From: Novosphingobium umbonatum
GTDB taxonomy: Bacteria > Pseudomonadota > Alphaproteobacteria > Sphingomonadales > Sphingomonadaceae
DNA length: 64,000 nucleotides
Direction: 5' to 3'
Assembly (NCBI RefSeq): GCF_004005905.1
Contig: NZ_SACO01000004.1
Location: forward strand, 310,001-374,000
Under the pieces are notes generated by a model that made no database searches, had not been told where the DNA came from, and saw nothing but the letters and a program-made list of their open reading frames with translations. Position numbers and translations under genes: made by a program. Each line of letters starts with the position of its first letter. The first letter of the stretch is position 1. This document shows, one piece after another, positions 17,413 to 26,572 of the stretch.

Positions 17413-19118
17413 CACAGGATCGCGGGCCCTTCCAACTCCTCAAGCCGCGCCTCCAGCATGGTGCGCGCCTCGGCAATCCGGCGCAGGTCCTGCGATTCCA
17501 GCGCTCCGGCAAAGGCGGTCATCCAATGGCCGATCATCTGGCGCAACTCGCCAATATGGTCCTCATACATGCGCCCTGCCCGCGCCATCAGCGCCACATG
17601 CACCGCATCCTCACGCGGGTGGAATTTCAGACGGGCCAGCGCCTCGCGCCTTTTCTCCATCTCCCTGGCATCGCGCCGGTCCTCCTCATCCACAATCACC
17701 AGATTGCGGGTCAGGCCGGTTTCGGGAACCGAGACATCGACCTCCAGCAGGCCCGAACTGTCATAGCTGAAACGCACATCCACGCTGATCTCGCCCGCAG
17801 GGCGCGGCGGCACCGGCACTGACAATTGGCCTAGCCGGATATTGTCCGCCACCAGACGCGCCTCGCCCTGATAGATGTTCAATTCGATCTTTTTCTGATT
17901 GTCGCCCATCGTGTGATAGCGGCCCATCCGGCTGACCGGCACCGGCGTATTACGCTCGATAATGGGCGAGAACAGGCCATCCACCATCGCGCCATGGGCA
18001 TCACGCTCGGCCACATCTATGCCCAGCGTGAAGGGGCAAACATCGGTGATCCGCACTTCCTCCAAAGCGGCATCACGCGCCAAAAGGCCCGCCTGCACCG
18101 CCGCGCCCAAGGCCACCGCATGATCGGGATGCACCGTGCTGTTGGGGAAACGGGCAAACATGCGGGTGATGGCGCGGCGCACCACCGGCATGCGGGTGGC
18201 CCCGCCCACCAGCACAATGTCGCTCAACTCCGCCGGGTCCATCCCGCAATCACGCAGCGAACGCACCACTGGATCGCGCAATCGGCGCAGCAGGCCCTCG
18301 ACGGCGGCCTCAAATTCGCTCTCGGTTACGCGCGTAGCATAGGTCTGCTCGCCCAGCGTAAAGGCAAATTCCACCTCGCCCGCCTGCGTCAGAGCCCGCC
18401 GCGCCTTTTCCGCCGCGCGAAGCAACACAGCTTCACGCCGGTTCTGGGCCAAGCCATCCAGCACGCCCTGCGGGTCGGCTCTTGGCCGCGCCAGCGAGGC
18501 GAGCGCTGCGTTGAAATCATCACCGCCCAGACGGTTATCCCCCGCCGAAGCGCGCACTTCCACAATGCCTTCAAACATTTCCACGATGGAAACGTCAAAG
18601 GTGCCCCCGCCCAGATCGAACACCAGAAAGGGTTCGCGGTCGCTCTTGTCCTGCAAGCCAAAGGCCAGCGCGGCCGCCGTTGGCTCGTTGATCAGCCGCC
18701 GCACGGTCAACCCCGCCAATTCGCCCGCGCGGCGCGTGGCCTTGCGCTGGCGATCGTTGAAATAGGCCGGCACGGTGATCACCGCCTCCACCGGCCTTGC
18801 GCCGACAAAAGCCTCCACATCATCGCAGAGCGAGCGGAGCACCAAGGCGGACAATTCCTCGGCATTCCATGCCTTGCCGCCCATCGAGGTGCTGCGCTGT
18901 GTGCCCATATGGCGTTTGAAACTGGTGGCCGTATTGGCCGGATCATCGGCCAGCCTGTCCAGCGCTGCCGCCCCGATGCTCACCTTGCCCGAGGTGTCCA
19001 TATGCACCGCAGAGGGGGTGAGAAAATCGCCATGGGCATTGGGAACCAATTGACTGCGCCCATCGCGCCAGATCGCCACCGCGCTATTGGTGGTCCCCAG
19101 ATCAATTCCGATCAACAT
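17412..19118 (-). CDS. Hsp70-family chaperone (HscC/DnaK-like)
   Basis: 568 residues from MLIGIDLGTTNSAVAIW; the upstream in-frame start would add 22 residues before the canonical phosphate-1 loop. The actin-like ATPase domain carries GIDLGTTNS, VPAYFNDRQRKATRRAGELAG, LINEPTAAALAFG, FDLGGGTFDVS and IVLVGGATRMPVVR. The substrate-binding beta domain follows from about residue 360, and the C-terminal lid is short and lacks the EEVD-like tail. At 568 residues it is shorter than DnaK and close to HscC. It is co-translated with the J-like protein and appears dedicated to it. A small divergent gene lies upstream. Confidence 0.92.
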   Translation of the reverse strand: MLIGIDLGTTNSAVAIWRDGRSQLVPNAHGDFLTPSAVHMDTSGKVSIGAAALDRLADDPANTATSFKRHMGTQRSTSMGGKAWNAEELSALVLRSLCDDVEAFVGARPVEAVITVPAYFNDRQRKATRRAGELAGLTVRRLINEPTAAALAFGLQDKSDREPFLVFDLGGGTFDVSIVEMFEGIVEVRASAGDNRLGGDDFNAALASLARPRADPQGVLDGLAQNRREAVLLRAAEKARRALTQAGEVEFAFTLGEQTYATRVTESEFEAAVEGLLRRLRDPVVRSLRDCGMDPAELSDIVLVGGATRMPVVRRAITRMFARFPNSTVHPDHAVALGAAVQAGLLARDAALEEVRITDVCPFTLGIDVAERDAHGAMVDGLFSPIIERNTPVPVSRMGRYHTMGDNQKKIELNIYQGEARLVADNIRLGQLSVPVPPRPAGEISVDVRFSYDSSGLLEVDVSVPETGLTRNLVIVDEEDRRDAREMEKRREALARLKFHPREDAVHVALMARAGRMYEDHIGELRQMIGHWMTAFAGALESQDLRRIAEARTMLEARLEELEGPAIL

Positions 19119-19276
19119 GGCCGCATCGTCATCCCGTTCTTCCCGGAACTTATGGGTAATGGTTAATCCTTGGCTGTAAAGCACTTGATGGCATGCTGAT
19201 CATGCCCCCTCTTGACGCAAGCGCTGCTTTGCCACAGGCGCGCAAACTAGATCTATTAGCAAGAAAGCCCCAAGCC

Positions 19277-19519
19277 ATGACCTCGCCCGAAGCCTCGCCC
19301 GAAATGCGCGACCATTTCGCCCATTGCATTCAGGTTCTGGGCGGCCCCTCGGCAGCCTCGCGGCGGATGGGGATTGATGAAAGGGCGATCCGCCGCTTTG
19401 TCAGCGGGGAAAGGCCGGTAAGCGAGGCGTTGCTGCTGGACACGGCCAAAGTCCTGCGCGAACTGGCCGCTCTGGCCAGCGCGGCCGAGGCACAGATCAC
19501 GCAGGCGCTGGGACACTAA
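19277..19519 (+). CDS. Small protein with a putative helix-turn-helix
   Basis: 80 residues from MTSPEASPEMRDHF; an earlier start at 19193 would add 28 residues of unlikely N-terminus. The central part (LGGPSAASRRMGIDERAIRRFVSGERPVSEALL) has the spacing of a Cro/XRE-like helix-turn-helix, followed by a leucine-rich helix to the C-terminus. No enzymatic motif is present. It is divergent from the Hsp70/J-like pair and convergent, 10 nt apart, with the MocR-type gene. A local regulator is possible, but I do not recognise the family. Confidence 0.55.
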   Translation: MTSPEASPEMRDHFAHCIQVLGGPSAASRRMGIDERAIRRFVSGERPVSEALLLDTAKVLRELAALASAAEAQITQALGH

Positions 19520-19529
19520 CCCTTCCGCC

Positions 19530-20957
19530 CTAACTCTTTCTTGCGGCACAGGCCTTGGCGAGAAAGGCGAAGAAGCGCTCATCATCGCCATGCACGGTGT
19601 TGATGCGCAGATAATCCTGCCACCCGCCCGACGGGCTGAACACCACGCCGGGTGCCAACACCACCTGCTCGCGCGCAGCCTCTCGCGCCAAGGCGGCGGC
19701 ATCCATGCCATCGGGCAATTGCGCCCATAAAGACATGCCCGCCTGCGGTTCACACCAGATCCGCAGGCCCAGCCCAATCAGCCGCGCCCCCACCTTGGCC
19801 CGCGCCCGCGCCAGACGGCGGCGCAAGGTTTCCATATGGTGGCGATAGGTTCCATCGGTCAGCATGGTCACCAACAGCTGCGCGCCCAAAGGGTTGCCCA
19901 TATAGGCTGTTACCACCCGCAAATCGGCCAAGGGCGTTACCCAGTCCGGCCTTAGCGCAATATGGCCACAGCGGATGGCGGTCGAGGCGGTTTTGGAAAA
20001 GCTGCCGATGCGGATAACCCGCTCCAATCCGTCAAAACTGGCATAGCGCGGCGAGCATTCCATCTCGAAATCAGCGAAAATGTCATCCTCGACGATCACC
20101 ATATCCGCTTCGGCCGCGATTTTCAGCACGCGATGGACATGGCTGGCCGACAGGGTGGCGCCGGTGGGATTATGCATCGCGCTATTGGTGATATAGAGGC
20201 GCGGCTTTTCGCGTTTCACCACCTCGGCAAAGGCGACCAGATCAGGCCCTTGCGGGGTCATCGGCACGGTCACCACCCTTGCCCGATGGGCCCGCAACAG
20301 CGCGGTGAAATTGAAAAAGCACGGGTCATCCAGCAGGACCGTATCGCCCGGCTGCAACAGGAAACGACAGACCAGATCGAGCGCCTGCGTGCCGCTGTCG
20401 GTCAACAGGATCTGGTCGGGACTGGCCTCCACCCCCTGTTCGGCCATGCGGCGGCTGATCAGCATCCGCATCGGTTCATAGCCCAACAGGTCGCTTTGCC
20501 CCCGCAAGGGGACTTGGCGTGCCGCGCCGCGCAAGGCCTTACCCATCGATTCCTGCGCCAGCCAATCCTGCGGCAAGGTGCCCGATCCGGCATTGATCAA
20601 GCCCTCGCGCTCGTCATGGAATTGGCGCAAGAGCCAGACCGGATCGATCTCGCGCGCCTCGGGCGCCTCGACCTCGCACAGGGCCAAGGGGGCCAAGGGA
20701 GCCGAAACGAAAAAGCCCGCCCCGGCCTTGGCACGGATCACCCCTTCGGCGGCCAGACGGTCATAGGCCTCGACAATGGTGGATTTGGAAAAGCCCGAAG
20801 TCTCCGCCATCGCCCGCACCGAAGGCAGGCGCGCCCCGGGCACCAGCATCCGCCGCTCGATCCGCTGACGGATCAGTTCCATCACCTGTTCGGTGCGGGT
20901 GCGGGGCTTTGCCTCGCCTGCCTGATCAGCCTGTGTCCGGAAAATTGTGTCCAGCAT
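19530..20957 (-). CDS. MocR/PdxR-type regulator (GntR HTH fused to a PLP aminotransferase-like domain)
   Basis: 475 residues from MLDTIFRTQ. Residues about 20-85 form a GntR winged helix (LIRQRIERRMLVPGARLPSVRAMAETSGFSKSTIVEAYDRL). The rest is a fold-type I aminotransferase domain with the cofactor-binding IVEDDIFADFE Asp, the Schiff-base Lys in IGSFSKTAS and the phosphate-site Arg in the AIRCGHIAL segment. Such proteins use PLP as a co-effector and bind direct repeats at their own promoter; two ATTGTATCG repeats lie at the start. It may control the divergent UrcA gene or itself. The target pathway (pyridoxine, GABA, taurine or other) cannot be read. Confidence 0.9.
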   Translation of the reverse strand: MLDTIFRTQADQAGEAKPRTRTEQVMELIRQRIERRMLVPGARLPSVRAMAETSGFSKSTIVEAYDRLAAEGVIRAKAGAGFFVSAPLAPLALCEVEAPEAREIDPVWLLRQFHDEREGLINAGSGTLPQDWLAQESMGKALRGAARQVPLRGQSDLLGYEPMRMLISRRMAEQGVEASPDQILLTDSGTQALDLVCRFLLQPGDTVLLDDPCFFNFTALLRAHRARVVTVPMTPQGPDLVAFAEVVKREKPRLYITNSAMHNPTGATLSASHVHRVLKIAAEADMVIVEDDIFADFEMECSPRYASFDGLERVIRIGSFSKTASTAIRCGHIALRPDWVTPLADLRVVTAYMGNPLGAQLLVTMLTDGTYRHHMETLRRRLARARAKVGARLIGLGLRIWCEPQAGMSLWAQLPDGMDAAALAREAAREQVVLAPGVVFSPSGGWQDYLRINTVHGDDERFFAFLAKACAARKS

Positions 20958-21000
20958 TGTATCGATGATTCCATCAGTACGGTTCGGAATAATTGTATCG
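20956..21000. promoter_or_regulatory. ATTGTATCG direct repeats at the MocR-type gene start
   Basis: Two exact 9-bp copies, 20956-20964 and 20992-21000, are spaced 36 bp start to start; a weaker ATTGTGTCC copy begins at 20943. The first overlaps the regulator's start codon. Direct-repeat operators are typical of MocR proteins. The site lies in the divergent gap towards the UrcA gene. Confidence 0.5.
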
Positions 21001-21075
21001 GATCGTTCCTGTTCACACCAGCTCCTTTTGCGCCAGAGAGCCTCCATCCATTCAGGAGATCACAAAAGGACCAAT

Positions 21076-21444
21076 ATGATGACCAAGACCTCTTCCACCC
21101 GCTTTAGCCGGACCCTGTGCGTGCTGGCTTTTGCCCCTCTGGCGCTGGGCCTGCTGTTTGCTGCTGCCGCACAGGCGATGGCCGCGACGGAGGCAGCAAC
21201 GGACAAAGAAGAGGTCAACACGGTCATTCTGCGCGGCATTATGGCGCGCCCCGACAGCCCGAAAGCGGCCAAACATGTGCTGTCCCGCATCGAGAATGCC
21301 GCGCTGGAAGTATGCGGCGGCGGCAGTGGTTCCTATGCCGAGGTTAACCGCGTGGTGCGCAGGTCAGACTGCTGGCGCAAGGCGGTGAATGGGGCCGTGG
21401 CGCAGGTCGCCTCGCCCTATTTGCCCAAGGTGGCCGCACAATAG
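21076..21444 (+). CDS. UrcA-family small exported protein
   Basis: 122 residues. AAAAGGA lies 5 nt before ATG 21076; a second ATG follows immediately. The N-terminus is a signal peptide with a long hydrophobic core (TLCVLAFAPLALGLLFAAAAQAMA). The mature part has the UrcA pattern: two cysteines in ALEVCGGGSG and RRSDCWRKAVNGAVAQV, which could form a disulphide in the periplasm, and the RGIMARPDSPKAAKHVL segment. UrcA proteins are common in sphingomonads and their function is unknown. It is divergent from the MocR-type regulator and shares its control region. Confidence 0.8.
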   Translation: MMTKTSSTRFSRTLCVLAFAPLALGLLFAAAAQAMAATEAATDKEEVNTVILRGIMARPDSPKAAKHVLSRIENAALEVCGGGSGSYAEVNRVVRRSDCWRKAVNGAVAQVASPYLPKVAAQ

Positions 21445-21461
21445 GACACGGGGGCAGGTGC

Positions 21462-22691
21462 TTAGCGCGCCTGCCCTTGAACCGTCATGACAGGAACAGC
21501 CCGAAGTTGCACCAAAGCGAGAAAACTGGGCAGCGGGCACAAGCTCCCCTTGGCTCCGGCGCAATGGCGCCAGCGCAGATCCCGCAGCGCCATGCCATGA
21601 TGGCCCGCCGCCCCCTGCCGCAATGAAACAGGCGACATGGACGAGGTAAAGGCGCGCAGCCACCGCCGCCCCTGCCTGTCACGCAAAAGCAACAGACCCA
21701 CCCCGCCACCGGGCGGAGGATCCCCCGCAGCATAGCCTGCAAAAGCAGGTTTCAGCCCCAGCAACGCGCCCAGAGCGGCAATATTGGTATCATGACCCAT
21801 ATAGAGCTTGACCCTTGGCCCAGCGGGCGCGGTCAGGCTCTGCGCCATGTCCCGCGCCAAAGGGCCAGCCACTCGCGCCGCCAGATAGGGCGGTCGGGCA
21901 TAGACATCGAACAAGGCCGCATGCAGCGCGCCCAATTGGCGCAGGCGGGAGAGATCTGCCCGCCCCCACGCGACATCGCGCATCGGCATGCCCTGCAAAT
22001 ATTGCAGCAGGAACACTTGCGCCGTGCCCGAATAACGGCGGATCGGGCCGGTCAGCACCAGTTCGCGCCCATCCGATGACAGACCCAGGCTGGCAGGCTC
22101 CTGCGACAGATCACAAATTTTGCAACCAATCACCCGCTGCATCAACCTTAGGGTCTTTGCATAGCGCCGCGCCTGTGCCTGCGCCCCACCGGTATAGGCC
22201 CACACCGAGGCCAAGGCCTTCGCCCCGTCAAACTCCACCGCTCCGGCCCGCAGAGGTTCGAACAGGGGATCGACCTGTGCCTCATCCAGATGGCCCACTG
22301 GCAAAGAGCAATCCTCAACTATGCCTTGCACCAGAGCTTTACCACTGGCGATGGTACGCGGCGAGGTGTTGGTCCAGATCGCCACATCTTTCGCCGCAGG
22401 ACAGGCCTTCGCGGGCAACAGACCCCAATGCTGCCACAGACGCGCATGCTCGCGCCCCTGTTGCGTCAGAGCATCCAGCCCATGCGGGGTCATCATGCTT
22501 TCGCCCACGGGCCAATCGGGCAAAGGCTGATGCTCCAACCCGTCCAATGCCGCCTCGGGCGCCAGAGGTGCGCGCACCCCATGCCGATAGAGCATCACCA
22601 GACGTTCAGCCACCATGCCTTTTGGCAAGCGCTCACTAGCCGCCGCCGTGCCGGACAGCAGCAGCGCGGCGGCGATCAGAAGGCGCTTCAC
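21462..22691 (-). CDS. Exported histidine acid phosphatase (phytase/glucose-1-phosphatase-like)
   Basis: 409 residues starting at GTG, which overlaps the stop of the upstream PI-PLC-like gene as GTGA. The signal peptide is VKRLLIAAALLLSGTAAAS. The catalytic motif YRHGVRAPL (RHGxRxP) provides the nucleophilic His, and MGHDTNIAALG supplies the HD proton donor pair, both expected for branch 2 histidine phosphatases. Four or more cysteines fit periplasmic disulphides. Such enzymes remove phosphate from phytate, sugar phosphates and other monoesters. Coupling to a phospholipase C-like enzyme suggests sequential use of a phosphorylated polyol. Confidence 0.88.
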   Translation of the reverse strand: MKRLLIAAALLLSGTAAASERLPKGMVAERLVMLYRHGVRAPLAPEAALDGLEHQPLPDWPVGESMMTPHGLDALTQQGREHARLWQHWGLLPAKACPAAKDVAIWTNTSPRTIASGKALVQGIVEDCSLPVGHLDEAQVDPLFEPLRAGAVEFDGAKALASVWAYTGGAQAQARRYAKTLRLMQRVIGCKICDLSQEPASLGLSSDGRELVLTGPIRRYSGTAQVFLLQYLQGMPMRDVAWGRADLSRLRQLGALHAALFDVYARPPYLAARVAGPLARDMAQSLTAPAGPRVKLYMGHDTNIAALGALLGLKPAFAGYAAGDPPPGGGVGLLLLRDRQGRRWLRAFTSSMSPVSLRQGAAGHHGMALRDLRWRHCAGAKGSLCPLPSFLALVQLRAVPVMTVQGQAR

Positions 22692-23782
22692 GGCAAGCGC
22701 ACCGTAAAGCCCAGATGCAGCGGATCGGGCGCTCCAGCGTAATAGTCGGTGCTGATAATCTGCGCCCCGCTGCGCAAGGCGGCGGCAAGGCGGCTGTAAT
22801 CCTTGGCACGGGCCTCGCGCGTGTCGGCATCGGCGCGGGTGCGGACCATGAAGCCCTGCGCCACCAAAGCCTTGGCGCGGGTTTCCTCGGCCACGGGGTC
22901 TTGCAGGTTGAAAATAGAGGCTTCGGCATCGCCTTCGGGATAGAAGGCAAACATCATCCGCCCGCGCAAGGAAGCATGACCCTGACGATAGGTTTGCGCG
23001 ATTTTCGGGCTGGAATCGAGCACCAGCATCACCTTGCCCGCGCTGGCATTGATCTTGGGCCAACCGCCACCGGTGACACCTGCGCGCAGAGTGGGGCGCG
23101 ATCCCCGCACATCGTCAGGCGCGATAATGTGGTCGCGGCCGAAGATGGTTTGCGCGCTGGCATCCAGCGCCGCCAGTGCCGCTTCGTCAAAGGGCGCGAT
23201 TTTGGGCATGCGGGGGTCGGCAAAAGGTTCATCGCGCACATTGACGAAAATTGTGATCGGATGATGGCCCGGATGGGCGTCGGACCATGCTTTCACCTCG
23301 GCAAAGCAGCCTTCCAGCGACAGGCAAAGCGTGCCCGCATCCACCACGGGAGCATGCAACACCTTGGCACCGGGGCGCAGCATCTCGGCATGGGCTGCCG
23401 GATTGCCCGCATGGGGCGCGGCGAAAAGGCCGCCCTTGGGGTCGGCATAGGGATCAAATTCCAGCTGGCGCAGCCCAAGGTCCAATTGCTGGGCGATCGG
23501 CAGATGGCCATATTCCACCCCTGCCGCACGATCCCCCAGCCATGCGCGCAGGGAGGCAAGGTCAGCCTCGCTGGGCGCGGGGCGATAGGAATTATGCGAA
23601 CCCAACACACGCATCGCATTGAGCGGTACATCGCGCAAATTATCGGGCGCAGCCACGGCCTGCGTGACCGGTGCCTGCGCCCATGCGGGGGCCATGGAGA
23701 GAGGCAAAAGCAGCAAAGCGACGAGGCGGGCGGCGAGCATAGGCATTTCTTTCATAGGCAAAAAGTGGAGGCGATCCGCCAT
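22688..23782 (-). CDS. Exported Ca2+-dependent PI-PLC-like phosphodiesterase
   Basis: 364 residues. The start MADRLHFLPM is chosen because AGGAGG stands 8 nt before it, which would be unused by the next ATG 27 nt downstream. A signal peptide follows (LVALLLLPLSMAPAWA). The phosphatidylinositol phospholipase C-like TIM barrel is marked by VLGSHNSYRP (first catalytic His), QLEFDPYADP with acidic calcium ligands, HAPVVDAGTLC and VMLVLDSSPK. This is the bacterial PI-PLC-C1-type group, which acts on phosphodiesters of inositol lipids or related compounds; the natural substrate is not known. It lies between a TonB-dependent receptor and the acid phosphatase. Confidence 0.83.
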   Translation of the reverse strand: MADRLHFLPMKEMPMLAARLVALLLLPLSMAPAWAQAPVTQAVAAPDNLRDVPLNAMRVLGSHNSYRPAPSEADLASLRAWLGDRAAGVEYGHLPIAQQLDLGLRQLEFDPYADPKGGLFAAPHAGNPAAHAEMLRPGAKVLHAPVVDAGTLCLSLEGCFAEVKAWSDAHPGHHPITIFVNVRDEPFADPRMPKIAPFDEAALAALDASAQTIFGRDHIIAPDDVRGSRPTLRAGVTGGGWPKINASAGKVMLVLDSSPKIAQTYRQGHASLRGRMMFAFYPEGDAEASIFNLQDPVAEETRAKALVAQGFMVRTRADADTREARAKDYSRLAAALRSGAQIISTDYYAGAPDPLHLGFTVRLP

Positions 23783-23814
23783 GCAGACCGCCTCCTGTAT
23801 CATCATGCTAAGGC

Positions 23815-26433
23815 TTAGAATTTGCCGCGCAGGTTGATCGTGAAAGTGCGACCCCAGTGATAAAGTTCCATCGGCTGATTGGCGTCCTTGCCGTAAACAT
23901 AGCGCATTGAATCCGTCAGGTTCGACACGTCCACGCCCAAAGTCAGGCCCTTGGCCACCATATAGCTGACCGAACCATCAAGGCTGCCATAGGGGGCAAC
24001 ATAGGATTCAGCCGTGGTCGTGCTGCCGATGCTCGACAGGTAACGGTTGCGCCAGAAATAGCCCAGACGCGCGTTGAAGCGGCCCTGTTCGTAATAGCCC
24101 ACCAGATTGTAGCTGGTTTTGGACAGGCCCACCAAAGCGTCGCGGATCTGGCGGTTGCCGGCGGTATAGGTCGCCTTGCTGTCCACCACCGTGGCCGAAG
24201 CCTGCATGCCAAAGCCGTTGAAGGGCGCGGGCAGCATGGTCAGCTTTTGATTGAAGGCCACTTCCATGCCCTTCAGCTTGGCATCGCCGCCGTTGACATT
24301 GGTGGAGAGCAGAATGTCGCCACGGCCCGGCACCTGAATGGTGGTGTTCTGGGCGGTGATGTAATCATCCATCTTCTTCCAGAACACAGCACCCGTCAGC
24401 GCGGCGCTGGCCGAGGGGTAATATTCCAGCGTAGCGTCCAGCTGGGTGGCCTCATAGGCGCGCAATTCGGGGTTGCCGCCGCTGGCCGTGGCCGTATCGC
24501 GCGCCACAGTGATGCGCGGGGCGGAATCCGTCACATTGGGGCGGTTCACCACCCGCGATGCTGCCAGACGCAGGATCAGCTTTTGCGTCAATTCGGCGCG
24601 CAGGTTAAAGCTGGGCAGCCAATTGCCATAGCTCTTGGGGTAAGACACCGGCTGCGCGGTGGTGCCATTGGTCAGCGTGCCGCTGGCCACCTGTTTGGTA
24701 TGGGCATAGCGGATGCCGATATTACCCGAAACCGGCAGGCCCAGATCAAATTCGAAATCGGCGCGAGCATAGGCGCCGGTGATCTTTTGATCGACCACAA
24801 AGCTGTTGCGCAGATCCGCCGTGGAGGGAGCCTGAGCAGCGATGGTAGGCGTATAGAGATTGGCGTAGAACGTCGTGTCCGAAGGGTTCACCCAAGTGCG
24901 CGGCAGATTGCCACCCAAATTGGAGAAGAAGTCATTATAGGGCAACGCCTCGGTATAGGACGAGCCGAGCGTTGACAAAGGCACATCCAAAATCGTGTTC
25001 AGCACCCAGTCGCGGCGGCGATAATCGCGCTTCATATGGTGATATTCGGCACCAAAGGCCAAACGCTTCACCGCGCCTTCCAGCTTGTAGCCCGCATCCA
25101 GACGCGCACTCAGATCGGTGTCGCGCGAGTCCTTCAACGTATAGTCGAAAGCCTGCCCCACAAAATTGGCCGGATTGGTGAGGTCTGTCGTTGTGGTCAG
25201 CGTGGGCAGCGCCTTGTAACCATTGCCAAAGCTATAGGTCAGCGGGGCATAGGTGGCCAGACGGTTGCGCGTGGTGGCGCGGCCATCGGGGTGATAGGAA
25301 CGGGCGCGCGAATAAGCAAAATCCGCCTTCACGTCCAAAGCGCCCGGCGTCCATTTTTGCGTCAGGCCAAAAGCGGTCAGGTCATGGCGGTTATAGCTGG
25401 TTTCGCGACTGGCCATGAAGCGCACATTGTTGATCGTGCCGCCCTGCACCGTGTCGCCCACGATCTGCTGGCTACCCGCGACAAAGGTCGGCGTGCGGAA
25501 TGTGGTGTCGTCAGGATAGATATCCATGCCGAATTCGTCATAGGCCACGTCAAGCCGCGTCACCAACACGTCAATATCGGTTTGCAGCGTGGGATTGGGC
25601 TTGAATTGCAAGGCCAAAGTGCCCGAGGCCATGCGGCGGTGCTCGGTTTCGATGGTCGAGCGGGTGCGGCTTGGCGTATAATAGCCGCTGCCCAGCACCG
25701 AGGTGAACTTGTTGAGGTTCCAGCCCACCTGATACAGGCGGTCGGTGCGGACATGGCTGTCTTCCACCATGGCCGAGGCCAGCACGCCAAACGTGCCCGC
25801 GTCATTTTTCCAGCTGCCCAGCGTGGAGAAGGAAACGTCGCCCTTCTTGGCCACATCATTGCGGAAACCGCGCAAGGAGAAGGCGACCTTCTTGCCCAGT
25901 TCCAGCGGCTTGAACGTGCGGATGTTGATATTGCCGCCCAAGGCGCCATCGTCCATGTCGGCGGTCGGGGTCTTCACCACCTCGATCTGCGAGACAAGGT
26001 CGGCAGGCAGCACTTCAAAGCGGAACTGGCGACCGCGTGCGCCGCCATTCTCGATCAGATCATTGACAGCAATGGTGCGGCCATTGAGCTGGGTGTTCTG
26101 GAACTGGGGCCCAAGGCCGCGCACGCTGACGTAAAGGCCGGTGCCGCGCTGCTTTTCCACGGTGACGCCGGTTACCAGTTGCAGCGCGTCCGAAGCGTTG
26201 CGGGTGGGAAAGCGACCGATATCCTCGGCATTGACTGCATCCAATGCATAGGGTGCCTTGCGCTTCAACTCGGCGGCCTTTTCAAGGCTCTTGGCATAGG
26301 TGCCGGTGACGATAATTTCGGACGCGGCCTCTTCTGCCTCGGCAGCGTGGAGCGGCGTGGTGGCGATAGCCACCAGAGCGACAGACGAGAGCAAGCGGGC
26401 CGGACTAGCGACCTTATGCAACAAACCGGACAT
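23815..26433 (-). CDS. TonB-dependent receptor (Caulobacter-type, TIGR01782-like)
   Basis: 872 residues with a signal peptide ending near TTPLHA, a TonB-box-like SEIIVTGTYAKSL, and a plug with NAEDIGRFPTRNASDALQLVTGV, VSVRGLGPQFQNTQLNGR and GALGGNINIRTF. The barrel ends in LRGKF. This is the type common in Caulobacter and sphingomonads for oligosaccharides and other large substrates. AAGGGGG precedes the start. It heads the receptor, phospholipase C-like and phosphatase set, with a LacI regulator directly upstream, so it probably imports the substrate or product of these exported enzymes. Confidence 0.93.
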   Translation of the reverse strand: MSGLLHKVASPARLLSSVALVAIATTPLHAAEAEEAASEIIVTGTYAKSLEKAAELKRKAPYALDAVNAEDIGRFPTRNASDALQLVTGVTVEKQRGTGLYVSVRGLGPQFQNTQLNGRTIAVNDLIENGGARGRQFRFEVLPADLVSQIEVVKTPTADMDDGALGGNINIRTFKPLELGKKVAFSLRGFRNDVAKKGDVSFSTLGSWKNDAGTFGVLASAMVEDSHVRTDRLYQVGWNLNKFTSVLGSGYYTPSRTRSTIETEHRRMASGTLALQFKPNPTLQTDIDVLVTRLDVAYDEFGMDIYPDDTTFRTPTFVAGSQQIVGDTVQGGTINNVRFMASRETSYNRHDLTAFGLTQKWTPGALDVKADFAYSRARSYHPDGRATTRNRLATYAPLTYSFGNGYKALPTLTTTTDLTNPANFVGQAFDYTLKDSRDTDLSARLDAGYKLEGAVKRLAFGAEYHHMKRDYRRRDWVLNTILDVPLSTLGSSYTEALPYNDFFSNLGGNLPRTWVNPSDTTFYANLYTPTIAAQAPSTADLRNSFVVDQKITGAYARADFEFDLGLPVSGNIGIRYAHTKQVASGTLTNGTTAQPVSYPKSYGNWLPSFNLRAELTQKLILRLAASRVVNRPNVTDSAPRITVARDTATASGGNPELRAYEATQLDATLEYYPSASAALTGAVFWKKMDDYITAQNTTIQVPGRGDILLSTNVNGGDAKLKGMEVAFNQKLTMLPAPFNGFGMQASATVVDSKATYTAGNRQIRDALVGLSKTSYNLVGYYEQGRFNARLGYFWRNRYLSSIGSTTTAESYVAPYGSLDGSVSYMVAKGLTLGVDVSNLTDSMRYVYGKDANQPMELYHWGRTFTINLRGKF

Positions 26434-26572
26434 GAAACCCCCTTAGGAAACGGCCAAATGGCGCTGGGGGCCTCCTACTGTGCGAAGATGATGATTTAGA
26501 TGCAATTCGGTGACATATCTATGACATGTTGTCGTAATTCAACAACCCGCCCTGACCAGCCAGACTGGCGGA

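Noticed and set aside
17913..19166. 417-codon plus-strand open frame opposite the Hsp70 gene
   Set aside because: Hsp70 motifs on the minus strand explain the region.
25036..26499. 487-codon plus-strand open frame opposite the TonB-dependent receptor gene
   Set aside because: Shadow of a well-supported receptor; no ribosome-binding site or family motif.
26511..26527. TGACAT direct repeats 11 bp apart between the LacI and receptor genes
   Set aside because: LacI proteins bind palindromes, and no good symmetric site could be made from these; kept only as a weak candidate.
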